DNA of 64,000 nt, from positions 2,118,001 to 2,182,000 of the forward strand of contig NZ_CP045496.1 in NCBI RefSeq assembly GCF_015500075.1. The letters are read 5' to 3'. This document shows positions 48,589-63,734 of the stretch, piece after piece. Below the pieces are notes generated by a model that saw nothing but the letters and a program-made list of their open reading frames with translations, ran no database searches and was not told the origin of the DNA. The stretch's first letter is position 1; each line of letters begins with the position of its first letter. Origin of the DNA: Mesorhizobium sp. INR15 (lineage in GTDB: Bacteria > Pseudomonadota > Alphaproteobacteria > Rhizobiales > Rhizobiaceae). The translations under genes and the position numbers were made by a program.

Positions 48589-49056
48589 ATGCGTCACGTT
48601 GATTTTTCCCCGCTTTACCGTTCGACCGTCGGCTTCGACCGTCTTTTCACGATGCTCGATTCGCTTGCGCAGCCTGATGGCGCGCAGACCTATCCGCCCT
48701 ACAATATCGAGCGGACCGGTGAGGATTCCTATCGCATCTCGATGGCTGTCGCCGGCTTCTCGGACGAGGAAATCTCGATCGAAGCCCATCGCAACGTGCT
48801 GACCGTTAAAGGCGAGCGCAAGGACGAGGGCACCGGCGAAGGTTCCGAACTGCTCTATCGCGGCATTGCCTCGCGCGCGTTCGAACGTCGTTTCCAGCTT
48901 GCCGATCATGTCGACGTCGTCGGCGCTTCCTTGAAGAATGGCCTGCTGTTCGTCGACCTCAAGCGCAACATTCCCGAGGAGCTGAAGCCGCGCAAGATCG
49001 CCATTACGGCGTCTTCGGCCAAGGCCAAGCAGATCGAGGCCAAGACCTCCAACTGA
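48589..49056 (+). CDS. Small heat-shock protein, Hsp20/IbpA family
   Basis: The protein has 155 residues. The N-terminal arm starts MRHVDFSPLYRSTVGFDRLF, and the alpha-crystallin domain covers about residues 35-130 (YNIERTGEDSYRISMAVAGF...RNVLTVKGERKD...GLLFVDLKRNIPE). The C-terminal IxI-type motif lies in RKIAITA. It is an ATP-independent holdase chaperone of the rhizobial class A type. ATG 48589 follows AGGAG by 8 bases; upstream in-frame ATGs would fall in the leader. It is preceded by a sigma-32 promoter and a ROSE-like leader, and followed by a terminator. Confidence 0.92.
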   Translation: MRHVDFSPLYRSTVGFDRLFTMLDSLAQPDGAQTYPPYNIERTGEDSYRISMAVAGFSDEEISIEAHRNVLTVKGERKDEGTGEGSELLYRGIASRAFERRFQLADHVDVVGASLKNGLLFVDLKRNIPEELKPRKIAITASSAKAKQIEAKTSN

Positions 49057-49075
49057 CCCCATAGCCTCCCAAGGC

Positions 49076-49106
49076 AAAGGCGGTGCCGAAAGGCGCCGCC
49101 TTTTTA
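49076..49106 (+). terminator. Intrinsic terminator after Hsp20
   Basis: The stem AAAGGCGG-TGCC / GGC-G-CCGCCTTT with a GAAA loop is followed by TTTT. It also touches the stop codon of the convergent MBL-fold gene at 49104. Confidence 0.78.
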
Positions 49107-50000
49107 TTGCCCGGCTCCGGCCGCCAACACCGCCGCGACGTTTTCCCGATGAACGGGTTCGTATGGGGCGAAATAGTCGACCGCGCCCGAGGCAAAGATG
49201 CTGGCGCCGAAGGTTTTCAGATCCTGCCTTGCCAGATCTGGCTCGTCCCGGCAGGCAAGCAGCTTGCTGACATAGGCTTGCGTGGCGGTGATAAAGCCCT
49301 TGTCGTAGCCGCCTGCTTCTATTGCCTGCAATGAACCGTGGTTGGGCAAGATGCGGTCTATGGGCCAGCCTGCCATGCGTTCGAGATCTTTCAGATGCTC
49401 AACCAGCCGTGCCGGCTCGGCGACATAGGTGATCGGGTCCTCCAGCGTGTCGCCCGCCAGCAAGAGGCCGGTGTCGGGCATGAACAGCACCGTGCCGTCA
49501 TGGCTGTGGATCTCGACCTGACGAAGCTCGACGGCGATCGACCCGACCATCAGGCCGAGGCTGCCATCGAAGGTGCTGTTGGGCAGCACCAGCGGCCTGA
49601 TTGGCGGATTGCCGCTTTCTATCGCGACCCGGTTTTGTGCGAGCGCGGACGCGGTCAGGCCATTGGCGATGATCTCGCAATCCTGGAAGACCTCGTTGCC
49701 GGCAATATGATCGTCGTGCCAGTGGCTGAGCACGACGCGGATCGAGGTTACGCCCATGGCCTCCAGCGTCCGCCTGACAATGCGGGCGTGCGGCAGCGAA
49801 ACATGGGTGTCGTAGACAAGCGCCTGCGGCCCATCGACGATCGCATAGGTGCAGATCCCGAGCGTGTAGGCGCCGTCGTCGAGCCAGTTGGGCTCGTCCG
49901 ACCAGGCGCGGACACCCTCGATGCGGCCATCATAGAAACCGACGACATTCGGCGCCGGATGCACGATCCGCATGGTTGAACCGAGAGGCGGTTTCGTCAT
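49104..50000 (-). CDS. MBL-fold metallo-hydrolase
   Basis: The protein has 298 residues. The metallo-beta-lactamase signature is SHWHDDHIAG (about residues 90-99), further ligands are in EIHSHDGTVLF, PDTGLLLAGDTL and the C-terminal LPNHG. There is no signal peptide. It may hydrolyse a thioester, lactone or phosphoester; the substrate cannot be told. It lies 26 bases after the threonine aldolase gene on the same strand and is probably co-transcribed. A start at 49973 (MRIVHPAP) is also possible. Confidence 0.87.
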   Translation of the reverse strand: MTKPPLGSTMRIVHPAPNVVGFYDGRIEGVRAWSDEPNWLDDGAYTLGICTYAIVDGPQALVYDTHVSLPHARIVRRTLEAMGVTSIRVVLSHWHDDHIAGNEVFQDCEIIANGLTASALAQNRVAIESGNPPIRPLVLPNSTFDGSLGLMVGSIAVELRQVEIHSHDGTVLFMPDTGLLLAGDTLEDPITYVAEPARLVEHLKDLERMAGWPIDRILPNHGSLQAIEAGGYDKGFITATQAYVSKLLACRDEPDLARQDLKTFGASIFASGAVDYFAPYEPVHRENVAAVLAAGAGQ

Positions 50001-50026
50001 TTTGGCTTTCTCGCGATTCCCGGTGC

Positions 50027-51076
50027 TCAGGCGATCAGCTGGCCGAAGCGGTCGACTTCCTCAGTCGTGGTGGCAAAGCTGGTGACGAAGCGATAGAGCG
50101 TTTCGCCCTCGCCGATATGCCCATCGAAGCCATGCGGCTTGTGCCAGTCATAGAAGGCGGCGCCCGCCGCCTGCAGCCTTTCGGCCTGGGCTGTCTTCAT
50201 CACCGCGAAAACCTCGTTGGCCTGCGGCAGCCATGCCAGCTGTGCCGAGGCGGAATCCTCGATTGCCGCGGCCAGGCGCGCTGCCATGGCATTGGCGTGC
50301 CGGGCTGTCTCAAGCCACAGGCCATCGGTGAAATAGGCTTCGAACTGGGCCGCGATGAACCGCGACTTGGAGAACAGTTGCGCGGCGCGCTTACGCAGGA
50401 AGGCAAGTTCCTTGGCGCGGTCGAGGTCGAACAGCACGATCGCCTCGGCGCACCAGCAACCATTCTTGGTACCGCCGAAGGAAAGAATATCGACGCCGCG
50501 TTTCCAAGTCATTTCAGCCGGTGTCGTTTCAAGCGCCACCAAGGCGTTGGCAAAGCGCGCGCCATCCATATGCAACGGCAAGGAATGCCGTTTGGTGATC
50601 GCCGAGATCGCCGAAATCTCATCGAGGCCATAGACAGTACCGACTTCGGTCGACTGGGTGAGTGAGATCGCCATGGGCCGGCCCCAATGGACGATCTCGG
50701 GAGCGAAACGGCCGACGGCCTTTTCAAGATTGTGCGGATCCATCTTGCCCAGTGCCCCGTCGATGGCATGAAGGCGCGAGCCGCCGGAGAAATATTCCGG
50801 CGCGCCGCATTCATCCTCGATGACATGCGATTCGCGATGGGCGAAGGAAATGCCGCCCGGCTTGTTGTAGGCGGCCAGTGCCAGCGAGTTGGCAGCCGTG
50901 CCGGTGGCCACAAAGAATACCGCCACATCGCGCTCGAAAATCTCGCTGAAGCGGTTGTAGACGGTCTGGTCGAGCGTGCCGTCGCCATAGGCGGTTGAAA
51001 AGCCGCCGGAGTGGGCCGAAAGGCCGGCCGCGATGCTGGGGTGGGCGCCTGCCCAGTTGTCGGAAGCGAAAAACAT
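50027..51076 (-). CDS. ltaE: Low-specificity L-threonine aldolase family enzyme
   Basis: The protein has 349 residues. It is a fold-type I PLP enzyme with MFFASDNWAGAHPSIAAGL at the N-terminus, FFVATGTAANSLAL, HMDGARFANALVAL (PLP-binding Asp) and the Schiff-base lysine in DILSFGGTKNGCWCAEA. It cleaves L-threonine or allo-threonine to glycine and acetaldehyde. An MBL hydrolase gene follows. The upstream 518 bases are shared with the divergent gltB gene. Confidence 0.9.
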   Translation of the reverse strand: MFFASDNWAGAHPSIAAGLSAHSGGFSTAYGDGTLDQTVYNRFSEIFERDVAVFFVATGTAANSLALAAYNKPGGISFAHRESHVIEDECGAPEYFSGGSRLHAIDGALGKMDPHNLEKAVGRFAPEIVHWGRPMAISLTQSTEVGTVYGLDEISAISAITKRHSLPLHMDGARFANALVALETTPAEMTWKRGVDILSFGGTKNGCWCAEAIVLFDLDRAKELAFLRKRAAQLFSKSRFIAAQFEAYFTDGLWLETARHANAMAARLAAAIEDSASAQLAWLPQANEVFAVMKTAQAERLQAAGAAFYDWHKPHGFDGHIGEGETLYRFVTSFATTTEEVDRFGQLIA

Positions 51077-51594
51077 GCGTCTGCCTGTGTTTGGGGAAAT
51101 CAGGGAAATCGCCAGAACCTTGACCGGTTTGATGGGCTGCTCGCAAGGGCCAAGGCTTGGAAAACCGGTAAAGCCAGAGCGGCGGGTTCGTAGATACGCG
51201 GCGAATGAAGCTTACGTTTTCACTCCACTTCACGTAATTTTCTGTCGCCGAACGGCCAAGTTTTTTGTGAATCGGTCTTGTGTGTGTCCAGGAATTCTGT
51301 CATAAAAATTTAGGACAGTAGTGCTGTCTTATTTTGTCGCACAAAACAAGCTGGATTGGCGTATCATTTGGGCCTCTCCGGCCGTTGCCGCGAGCGACAG
51401 GTGGACGGCCGGACTGCTGCCAGTAGGAATGACTCTGGCCTGTACGAATACGGACCATGCGGAAAGCCGCACGGTTCGGCAAGGATTTCGCAAGACGTGA
51501 CGCAAGGATCGAGGGTGAGCCAAGTGCTTGCCGAGGCAAATTGGCGACCGAAGAACTGGCCAGCGCCCGAAGGGCTGGTAACGGAGGACAGGAC
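51077..51594 (+). promoter_or_regulatory. Long divergent intergenic region and gltB leader
   Basis: These 518 bases separate ltaE and gltB. A dyad, GACAG-TAGTG-CTGTC at 51314-51328 with outer TA pairs (51311-51331), sits in an AT-rich patch that looks like the promoter and may be an operator. A possible -10 (TATCAT) lies at 51363-51368. The remaining 220 bases before gltB hold short stems but no motif I can name, and no convincing gene. Confidence 0.45.
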
Positions 51595-56325
<4,731 letters not shown>

Positions 56326-56337
56326 ATTTTTGCAAGA

Positions 56338-56360
56338 GCCGGGAAGTCTGGCTTCCCGGC
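56338..56360 (+). terminator. Hairpin between gltB and gltD
   Basis: The perfect stem GCCGGGAAG / CTTCCCGGC has a five-base loop but no T-run. It probably tunes the ratio of large and small subunits or protects the gltB mRNA. Confidence 0.5.
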
Positions 56361-56468
56361 CGGCACATCATCAACAATCCCGACCTCGGACTGAAGGTTG
56401 CCACGGCTGCCTTATGAGGTTACGGGTGCGGCGAAAACCGCACCATCTGGACAGCAGGGAACTGGACT

Positions 56469-57923
56469 ATGGGCAAGGTAACAGGCTTTCTTGAGATCGA
56501 CCGGCAGGTGCACAAGTACCAGCCAGCTTCCGACCGCATCCGGCATTTCCGTGAATTCACGCTGCCGATGTCGGACAAGGAGGTCGAGAAACAGGCCGCG
56601 CGCTGCATGGATTGCGGCATTCCGTTCTGTCATGGGCCGACGGGCTGCCCGGTGCACAATCAGATTCCGGACTGGAACGACCTCGTCTATGCCGGCGATT
56701 GGGATAACGCGATCCGCAACCTGCATTCGACCAACAATTTCCCTGAGTTCACCGGCCGCATCTGCCCCGCACCTTGCGAGGAAGCCTGCACACTGAACCT
56801 CGAGGACATTCCAGTCGCCATCAAGACGGTCGAGCAGGCGATCGCCGACAAGGCTTACGAGACCGGCCATATCCGGCCTTATCCGCCGGAGAAGAAGACC
56901 GGCAAGCGGGTCGCCGTCATCGGCTCCGGCCCTGCCGGCATGGCCGCCGCGCAGCAGCTCGGCCGTGCTGGTCACGACGTCCATGTCTATGAGCGCGAGA
57001 GCCGGCCGGGCGGGCTGATGCGCTACGGCATCCCGGACTTCAAGATCGAGAAGCACTATATCGACCGCCGCATCGAGCAGATGCAGGGCGAGGGTGTGAC
57101 CTTCCATTGCGGCGTCAATGTCGGTGTCGACAAGCCCATGGCCGAATTGCTCGCCGAACATGATGCAGTGCTCTATTGCGGCGGCTCGGAAACGCCGCGC
57201 GCGGCCGGCATTCCCGGTGACGATCTCGGCGGTGTCCATGACGCGATGCCCTACCTGGTGCAGCAGAACAGGCGGGTCGGCGGCGAGCCGATCCAGTCGG
57301 TGGCCTGGCCGTCGCATCCAATCATCGCCAGCGGCCAGCATGTTGTGGTCGTCGGCGGCGGCGATACCGCTTCCGATTGCGTCGGCACCGCCTTCCGGCA
57401 GGGCGCCGTGCGCGTCACTCAGCTCGACATCCGACCGCAGCCGCCGGAAAAGGAAGACAAGCTCTCGGTCTGGCCATACTGGGCGACCAAGATGCGCACT
57501 TCATCCTCACAGGCTGAGGGCGCCGAGCGCGAGTTCCAGGTGGCAACGCTGGAATTCATCGGTGAAGAAGGCCAACTGACCGGCGTCAAGTGCTGCGAGG
57601 TGGATGACAAGCGCAAGCCGATCGCCGGCTCCGAATTCGTCATCCGCGCTGATCTGGCCTTCATCGCTATCGGCTTTGCCGGACCGACGACGGCCGGGCT
57701 GGTGGCGGAAATGGACGGGCAGATGACGATCGTCACCGACAGCCGCCGCTCCAGGAATGTGGCGGCCAATGACCACGACTACAAGACCAGCGTCGACGGG
57801 CTCTATGCGGCAGGCGACGTGCGCCGCGGCCAGTCGCTGGTCGTGTGGGCAATCCGCGAAGGCCGGCAGGCCGCCCGCTCCATCGACGAGGCCTTGATGG
57901 GATCGAGTGTTCTGCCGAGGTGA
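56469..57923 (+). CDS. gltD: Glutamate synthase (NADPH) small subunit
   Basis: The protein has 484 residues. The N-terminal 4Fe-4S cysteines lie in [19 protein letters not shown] and [11 protein letters not shown], followed by the FAD fold [22 protein letters not shown] and the NADPH fold [22 protein letters not shown]. It delivers electrons from NADPH to the gltB subunit. It is in the standard gltB-gltD order. A bidirectional terminator follows. Confidence 0.97.
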   Translation: MGKVTGFLEIDRQVHKYQPASDRIRHFREFTLPMSDKEVEKQAARCMDCGIPFCHGPTGCPVHNQIPDWNDLVYAGDWDNAIRNLHSTNNFPEFTGRICPAPCEEACTLNLEDIPVAIKTVEQAIADKAYETGHIRPYPPEKKTGKRVAVIGSGPAGMAAAQQLGRAGHDVHVYERESRPGGLMRYGIPDFKIEKHYIDRRIEQMQGEGVTFHCGVNVGVDKPMAELLAEHDAVLYCGGSETPRAAGIPGDDLGGVHDAMPYLVQQNRRVGGEPIQSVAWPSHPIIASGQHVVVVGGGDTASDCVGTAFRQGAVRVTQLDIRPQPPEKEDKLSVWPYWATKMRTSSSQAEGAEREFQVATLEFIGEEGQLTGVKCCEVDDKRKPIAGSEFVIRADLAFIAIGFAGPTTAGLVAEMDGQMTIVTDSRRSRNVAANDHDYKTSVDGLYAAGDVRRGQSLVVWAIREGRQAARSIDEALMGSSVLPR

Positions 57924-57942
57924 GGCTTTCTGTTTTGAAATG

Positions 57943-57967
57943 AAAAGGCGCTGGTTTGGCGCCTTTT
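57943..57967. terminator. Bidirectional terminator after gltD
   Basis: The stem AAAAGGCGC (57943-57951) / GCGCCTTTT (57959-57967) has A and T tracts on both sides, so it can end gltD and the convergent DUF459 gene. Confidence 0.78.
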
Positions 57968-57986
57968 CCCATGAACTCTGAATTGC

Positions 57987-59282
57987 CTATTGATTGATCG
58001 CCGTCGCCGAGCCGTTTGCGGCCGCCGTCGTTGCCGGCTGGACCTTGGGCGGCCAGGAGAAATCATCGACGCGGCCGGGCGAGGCGTCCGATGCCTTGCC
58101 TTCGTTGACAAGCTTTTCGCCGGGCAGGTCGAGATTGGCTTTTATCGGCGGGGCTGAGCCAAGGAGTTCGGTGCCGCCATCGAGCGCGGGATCGCTGAGC
58201 AGCATCGGCACCGTGCGGTCGACGACAACAGGTGCCGCGGCCGGAGCCGGCGCCTCGACGGGTGCGCCCGCGGGGGCGGAGGCGATGACGGCACTGCCGG
58301 GCGCGGTCAGGCCGAGGATCTTCAGCAGCGGCTTTTCGGTGTAGAAGGCGAGCTTGCGCTTGCCGGCCTTGGAAGCATTGATGCCGTCGTCGGCGCGCAG
58401 CCGCACCGGCTGGCCGTTGATGTCAGGTCCGCTGGAGACGAAGGCGCCGTTCTCGTCGACGAAGCCGTCCCAGACGTCGACGAATTCGCCGCCATGGTTT
58501 TCCGCCGCCTGATGGTAGATGTCGTTGAAGGCCAGCATGTCGGATGTCATCTTCGGCACCCGGAAGGCCGGCATGCCGACCCATAGGAAGGGCACCTTGG
58601 CCGTGGCGATCGCCTTGCCAAGCGCATCGGTGCGGCGTTCATATTCCTTGGTCCAGTTCTCGGAACGCGGCTGTTCGCGCACGTCACCGACCTTCATCGA
58701 CTGGCGATCGTTCGAGCCCAGCATGACGACAACGGCGGCGGGCCTTTCGGTCTCGATCAGCGACTTGATCTGTTCGGGCCAATTGTAGAAATCGTCACGC
58801 ACGAAGCCGGATGAACCATTGCTGCGGACGACAATCTTGACGCCTGCGTTTTCGGCGAAGGTTGTGTCGAGGCCCTCGGCCAGCCCGCTCGCCATGAAAT
58901 CGCCGACCACCAGCACCGTGCGGGCGTCCGGTGTCTTCTCGACGATCGGAACCTGCGGCTCGGCGGGCTGGCGAGGTGCGGCACGAGGCTTGCGCGCCTT
59001 TGGCTTGGTCTGCTGGACCGGTGGCTCGACGCGCTCGCTGCGGCGCGGAAACAGAAGGTCGCGCAGCGACCAGCCGCGGCTCTGCTGCTGTTCCTGCGCC
59101 AGGGCGGGGCTGTGAAGAGAGGCAGTCACGCCAATGGCAAGCACGGTTATGGCCAGAATCAGGATCGGCACGCGGCGAACGATTACCCGGATACGCACAG
59201 CCGAAACCAATCGCCTCTCCATCCCTGTGGCGCGGCACCCCTTCTGAGCGCGCCGGACTGGCTCTATTTCTTCCTGAGCCAT
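57987..59282 (-). CDS. Exported or membrane-anchored SGNH-hydrolase-like protein (DUF459 type)
   Basis: The protein has 431 residues. A hydrophobic N-terminal segment ([20 protein letters not shown]) ends in SPALAQ, a likely signal cleavage site or anchor. A Pro/Arg/Lys-rich linker (about 70-115) leads to an SGNH domain with block I-like [14 protein letters not shown], block [11 protein letters not shown] and a C-terminal Ala/Pro-rich tail. This is the DUF459 family of periplasmic proteins. ATG 59282 overlaps the 3' end of the transglycosylase gene and has GGAAG 8 bases upstream; ATG 59222 gives a shorter signal. It may modify peptidoglycan or polysaccharide acyl groups. Confidence 0.82.
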   Translation of the reverse strand: MAQEEIEPVRRAQKGCRATGMERRLVSAVRIRVIVRRVPILILAITVLAIGVTASLHSPALAQEQQQSRGWSLRDLLFPRRSERVEPPVQQTKPKARKPRAAPRQPAEPQVPIVEKTPDARTVLVVGDFMASGLAEGLDTTFAENAGVKIVVRSNGSSGFVRDDFYNWPEQIKSLIETERPAAVVVMLGSNDRQSMKVGDVREQPRSENWTKEYERRTDALGKAIATAKVPFLWVGMPAFRVPKMTSDMLAFNDIYHQAAENHGGEFVDVWDGFVDENGAFVSSGPDINGQPVRLRADDGINASKAGKRKLAFYTEKPLLKILGLTAPGSAVIASAPAGAPVEAPAPAAAPVVVDRTVPMLLSDPALDGGTELLGSAPPIKANLDLPGEKLVNEGKASDASPGRVDDFSWPPKVQPATTAAANGSATAINQ

Positions 59283-60487
59283 TTGAGCACTTCCATGCTC
59301 GGATACCCGTCCTGGGTCAAGCCGACCTTTGCCTGATAGGCGATGATGGCGGCTTTGGAACCGTCGCCGATCTTGCCGTCGAACTTGCCGTCGTAAACGC
59401 CATGCTGTGAAAGCCGCTTCTGCAACTCCTGCCTCTCCTCGAAGGACAGTTTGGTGAATGGCCGCTTCCAGTCCTGCACCAGACCGCTGCCGCCGGCAAT
59501 CTCGTCGGCAAGCAGACCGACGGCCAGCGCGTATTTGTCGGCGTTGTTGTACGCCTTGATGACGGTGAAATTCTTGATCATCAGGAAAGACGGGCCATCA
59601 CGGCCGTCCGGCACTTTCAGCGTCGCCTTGTCGGTGGCGTTCTTGAACGGTTTGCCATTGGCCCTGACAACGCCGAGCGCCTGCCATTGCGCCAGCGTCT
59701 TCGAGCCGCTGGGAAGCTTCCCGGCCGGCAAGGTAACCTCGTAGCCCCAGGTCTTGCCTGCCTGCCAGCCATTCTTCTTCAACAAGTTGGCGGCCGTCCC
59801 CAGCGCATCGGGGATGGAGTTCCAGATGTCGCGCTTGCCGTTGCCGTCCATGTCGACGGCATAGTGCTGATAGCTGGTCGGGATGAACTGGGTGTGGCCC
59901 ATGGCGCCGGCCCAGGATCCGCTCAGATGGCTTTCATCGATATCGCCCGTCTGCAGGATCTTCAGCGCGGCGATGAGCTGGGTGCGGGCGAATTTCGCCC
60001 GCTTCGGGTCGGCATAGGCCAAGGTCGCCAGCGAACGCACGACGTTGCGCATGATGTCGTCGCGCTTGAGGATTTCGCCATAATTCGATTCCATCGACCA
60101 GATGGCCAGCAGGATGTAGCGGTCGACGCCGAATCTGGCCTCGATCTTGTCCAGCCAGGGCTTCCATTTCTGGGCCATCTGCTGGCCAACGGCGATCGAC
60201 TGGTCATGGACACGGTTGTCGAAATAGTCCCAGGCCGGCGCCGTGAACTCGGGCTGCGTGCGTGCCTTTTCCAGCACGACCGGGTCAATATCCTTGATGT
60301 CCCTGAAAGCCTGGTCATAGAGGGCGCCTGAAACGCCGCCGGCAACGGCGGTGGCGCGGAAGCCGGCAACCCATTGCCGGAAGCCCGCGTCGGCAAAAGC
60401 CGGGCCGGCTGGCATGAGCAGGGCGATCGAGAGGCTGGCGGCCGTGATGACGCTGGTAAAACGCTTTGCGGCATTGCGAACGGACAT
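59264..60487 (-). CDS. Lytic murein transglycosylase (MltB family) with peptidoglycan-binding domain
   Basis: The protein has 407 residues with a signal peptide ending at FADAG (about residue 33). The transglycosylase domain has its catalytic Glu133 in WSMESNYGEIL and the MltB motif GAMGHTQFIPTSYQHYAVD. A C-terminal PG_binding_1 domain follows (LQKRLSQHGVYDGKFDGKIG...AYQAKVGL). It cleaves peptidoglycan to 1,6-anhydro-muropeptides in the periplasm. ATG 60487 follows AAGGAGGAAAAG. The next gene, a DUF459 protein, overlaps its 3' end by 19 bases, suggesting joint work on the cell wall. Confidence 0.92.
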   Translation of the reverse strand: MSVRNAAKRFTSVITAASLSIALLMPAGPAFADAGFRQWVAGFRATAVAGGVSGALYDQAFRDIKDIDPVVLEKARTQPEFTAPAWDYFDNRVHDQSIAVGQQMAQKWKPWLDKIEARFGVDRYILLAIWSMESNYGEILKRDDIMRNVVRSLATLAYADPKRAKFARTQLIAALKILQTGDIDESHLSGSWAGAMGHTQFIPTSYQHYAVDMDGNGKRDIWNSIPDALGTAANLLKKNGWQAGKTWGYEVTLPAGKLPSGSKTLAQWQALGVVRANGKPFKNATDKATLKVPDGRDGPSFLMIKNFTVIKAYNNADKYALAVGLLADEIAGGSGLVQDWKRPFTKLSFEERQELQKRLSQHGVYDGKFDGKIGDGSKAAIIAYQAKVGLTQDGYPSMEVLKWLRKK

Positions 60488-60730
60488 CTTTTCCTCCTTC
60501 TTCATCTCAGGAAAGACCATTCATCACCGAACCGGGTTAGGAATTAGTTTACCATAGGCATTGTCGGGAACGAAAAGATGCTCTGATACTTTACTAGCCG
60601 CGGGTACGCTCAAGACGAACCGATGGCTCTGTCCGCGAGCCGCTCAACCGATCTGTAGTCGTCGATTCCGGCATGAAAATGTTCTGGACGCGGGATTGCA
60701 GAACCGCCAAACAAACGGATAATTGACAGC

Positions 60731-61636
60731 ATGAAGAGAGTTCGCAAGGCAGTTTTCCCGGTCGCCGGTCTCGGCACGCGGTTTCTCCCGGCCACCAAGG
60801 CCGTGCCGAAGGAAATGCTGACGGTGGTCGACAGACCCGTGATCCAGTATGTGGTCGACGAGGCGCGTGAGGCCGGCATCGAACATTTCATCTTCGTGAC
60901 GGGCCGCAACAAGGCCGTCATCGAGGATCACTTCGACATCCAGTTCGAGCTCTATGACACGCTGGCGCAGCGCGGCAAGGACGACCAGCTTGCCCGGCTA
61001 CAAAGGCTGCAGCCGGCGCCTGGGCAGACCAGTTTCACCCGCCAGCAGGTGCCGCTCGGCCTTGGCCATGCCGTCTGGTGCGCGCGCGAACTCGTCGGCG
61101 ACGAGCCGTTCGCGCTGCTGTTGCCGGACATGATCATGCAGTCGGACAAAAGCTGCATGAAGTCGATGGTCGAGCTCTATGAGGAGACTGGCAACAACAT
61201 CATCGCGGTGCAGGAATGCGACCCGGCCGAAACTCATAAATACGGCATTGTCGGCCGTGGCGAAGACACCCATCACGGCTTCCGCATCACCGAAATGGTG
61301 GAAAAGCCGAAGGCCGGCACAGCGCCCTCCAATCTCTACATCAACGGACGCTATATCCTGCAGCCGGAGATATTTGGCATTCTCGAAGGCCAGGAGCGGG
61401 GCGCGGGCAACGAAATCCAGTTGACCGACGCGATGCTGAAGCTGGAAAAGCAGCAGGCTTTCTATGGCTACCACTACCAGGGCCGGACATTCGATTGCGG
61501 ATCGCCGGAAGGTTTTGTCGAAGCCAACGTCGCCTTCGCGCTGTGGCGCAATGACATGAACGCCAACATGGCCGGCGTCATCCGCACGCTTCTCGATGAG
61601 ATGCAGCCCTCGGAGCGGCGCGGCGCGGCTATCTAG
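60731..61636 (+). CDS. galU: UTP-glucose-1-phosphate uridylyltransferase
   Basis: The protein has 301 residues. The nucleotide-binding start is [26 protein letters not shown], then LLPDMIMQ (metal-binding Asp) and [21 protein letters not shown] near the end, all typical of GalU. It makes UDP-glucose for exopolysaccharide, lipopolysaccharide and cyclic glucan. It is divergent from the lytic transglycosylase gene; the 243 bases between them show no other feature. Confidence 0.95.
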   Translation: MKRVRKAVFPVAGLGTRFLPATKAVPKEMLTVVDRPVIQYVVDEAREAGIEHFIFVTGRNKAVIEDHFDIQFELYDTLAQRGKDDQLARLQRLQPAPGQTSFTRQQVPLGLGHAVWCARELVGDEPFALLLPDMIMQSDKSCMKSMVELYEETGNNIIAVQECDPAETHKYGIVGRGEDTHHGFRITEMVEKPKAGTAPSNLYINGRYILQPEIFGILEGQERGAGNEIQLTDAMLKLEKQQAFYGYHYQGRTFDCGSPEGFVEANVAFALWRNDMNANMAGVIRTLLDEMQPSERRGAAI

Positions 61637-61721
61637 GCATCAAGGCTATACCGGCCTGCAAATGCGGGCCGGCGCCGGCATCCTGAGATATACGCTTGGC
61701 CCGGTTCCTGGACCCAGAATT

Positions 61722-63491
61722 TTACCGCTGCAGCTTCAGGCCGAGATAAATGCTGTTGGCTGTGTAATCGCGTCCTGCCAGGTTGCTGGTCAGCTTTTCG
61801 GTCCTGGCGCGGGTGGTGAGACCGACATAGCGGTTCAGCCACCACGTCAGCCCGGCCTCGGCGCTCAGCGTACTGTCATGACCGTCGATGCCGATGTAGT
61901 CGCGCCAGTCCAGACCCAGTGCTGCATTGGCGGTGAGGTTGGCGCGGATCTGGCGCTCGCCGGTGAGGCGGCCAGAATAGAGGATATCGCCGCTCTGGCC
62001 GGCGCTGGTCGTGCCTTCGACGGTGGTCTTTCCGGTGAGGCCGATCGTGGTGCCGCGCTCGAGCGACCATTTGAGATCGGCATTCACACTTGCACCCGAG
62101 ATCGCCGGGAGACGATCGTCATCGATTGCTTCGCGCAGCCAGCCAGCGGAAAACTCGCCGCTCAGTTTCTCGCCCATGTTCAGCTGCAAGCCGGCGCGCG
62201 CTCCGAGACGCGTCGAGGAGCGCTCATAGCCGCCCGTATCGATGCGCAGATCATAGACCCGCCGGCCAACCTCGACTTCACTGAAAGGCGTGAGGGCCGG
62301 CGAGATTTCATAGCCGGTGCGCAAAGTGGCGGTATAGAGCGTCGAATCGCGATCCTTCTGCGATAGCGATGTGCCGTCCGAGAGCTTGGCGTCGCCGTAA
62401 AAGTCGTGGGAGACCGCGCCGGTCAGCGCGTAATGCATCTTGCCGACGGCCTTCTCGACGCCGAGGCTGCCGTCCACGGTCTGGCGCAGCGGCTGCGAGG
62501 AGACACCTGCGATCGCATCCAGCGACGAAGCCGATTCCGGTACGATCTCATAGCCGAGCTTGGCAATGGCACGCAGCTCATTGTCGAGGTCGACATTGAG
62601 CTGGCCTTCGATGCGGCCCTGCGCGTCATTGATCTTGTCGCCAGAGACGGTGTTACGGAAAGTGCCGTAGCCGTCGATGATTGCCGAATTCTCGCGCCAG
62701 TCGGAAGCGGCGGTGAAGCGCAGCGCCGTTTCAGAAAGCAGCGCTGATTTGCCGTCGCTGCTCGAATTGGCATTCGATGTGGCGGTCAGGCCTTGCTCCA
62801 GCGTTGGCCTGATGAGGAAAGAGCCCCATTTGACCCCGGGGGCGGCGAAAGGATCTTCCTCGGGTTTCTTGTTCTGACCTTCGATAGATGCCGTCCGCTC
62901 GGCGCCGCGGTCGAGCTTGACCTTGTCGGTGCTGTCGATGGTGACGGCACGCCGATTGGCGGCTTCCTGATCCACCCCATTTGTATCGGTGTCGTCGGCT
63001 GTGGCAGCTGTGGTGTCCGTTGTCGCAGGCGTTGACTTTTTCTTCTTCGACTTGTCGGCGGTCTTGCTCTTAGCCTTGTCGTCATCCGCCTTTTTCCTGC
63101 CAGCCGATGGGCGGCGCGGCTTGACGGGTGCCGGAGTGTCAACGGTCGTGTCGTCGCTGGCTGTCGGCGGATCGAAGAGGCTTCCCGTGGCTGCTGCGTC
63201 GTCATCCGGCACGGCGCCCGGGCTCGCCGGCAGATAGGCAGGGGCTGGCGCACTGGTTTGCACGGCTTTGGCCGGCGCCTGCTGCGCTTGCTGGCCGGCT
63301 AGGCCCAGTTGTCTGGCCCGGCGCTGCTGGTCGGACTGTATCGCTGATTCCGAAACCTCGCCGCGCAGTTCTGTTTCCTGGGCGAAAAGCAGGGTCGGCC
63401 GCAGCAGCGCGAACATGCTGGTTGCCAGCAGCAAGGCGCAGACCGCCTTGCTCCTCCGTGCTCTTTTCTTTTCAGGCTGGGCCCCGGACAT
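61722..63491 (-). CDS. Large outer-membrane beta-barrel protein (OMP_b-brl_2 type)
   Basis: The protein has 589 residues. A basic N-terminus and hydrophobic segment (RRSKAVCALLLATSMFALLRPTLLFAQ) form a signal peptide. A low-complexity Gln/Ala/Pro/Lys-rich linker (about residues 45-190, with KKADDDKAKSKTADKSKKKK) leads to a beta-barrel of about 370 residues with repeated strands (GYETVP-like, RTGYEISPALTPFSEVEVG) ending in YLGLKLQR. It resembles the large outer-membrane barrel family found in rhizobia (PF10082). The linker may span the periplasm or contact peptidoglycan. It converges with galU. Confidence 0.83.
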   Translation of the reverse strand: MSGAQPEKKRARRSKAVCALLLATSMFALLRPTLLFAQETELRGEVSESAIQSDQQRRARQLGLAGQQAQQAPAKAVQTSAPAPAYLPASPGAVPDDDAAATGSLFDPPTASDDTTVDTPAPVKPRRPSAGRKKADDDKAKSKTADKSKKKKSTPATTDTTAATADDTDTNGVDQEAANRRAVTIDSTDKVKLDRGAERTASIEGQNKKPEEDPFAAPGVKWGSFLIRPTLEQGLTATSNANSSSDGKSALLSETALRFTAASDWRENSAIIDGYGTFRNTVSGDKINDAQGRIEGQLNVDLDNELRAIAKLGYEIVPESASSLDAIAGVSSQPLRQTVDGSLGVEKAVGKMHYALTGAVSHDFYGDAKLSDGTSLSQKDRDSTLYTATLRTGYEISPALTPFSEVEVGRRVYDLRIDTGGYERSSTRLGARAGLQLNMGEKLSGEFSAGWLREAIDDDRLPAISGASVNADLKWSLERGTTIGLTGKTTVEGTTSAGQSGDILYSGRLTGERQIRANLTANAALGLDWRDYIGIDGHDSTLSAEAGLTWWLNRYVGLTTRARTEKLTSNLAGRDYTANSIYLGLKLQR

Positions 63492-63734
63492 CGCCACCAC
63501 TGCTTGCGCGGCGCACGCGCGCCATACTTACCGAACCGTAAACGGGGATGGTTAACGGAGGGTTGAGGCGGCTCGTGATCGACGTGCCAAAAAACGCTGA
63601 TGTCCCAAGGGATTCCGCAGCTTGTTCCGGGCTCTCTGCCAATGGCGCATCACGCCATTCGAGAGCGTGAGCGAGATACATCACGTGATATTTCTGTTGG
63701 ACATGAACGCGGCAAAGCGTTAATCGCATTCCCC

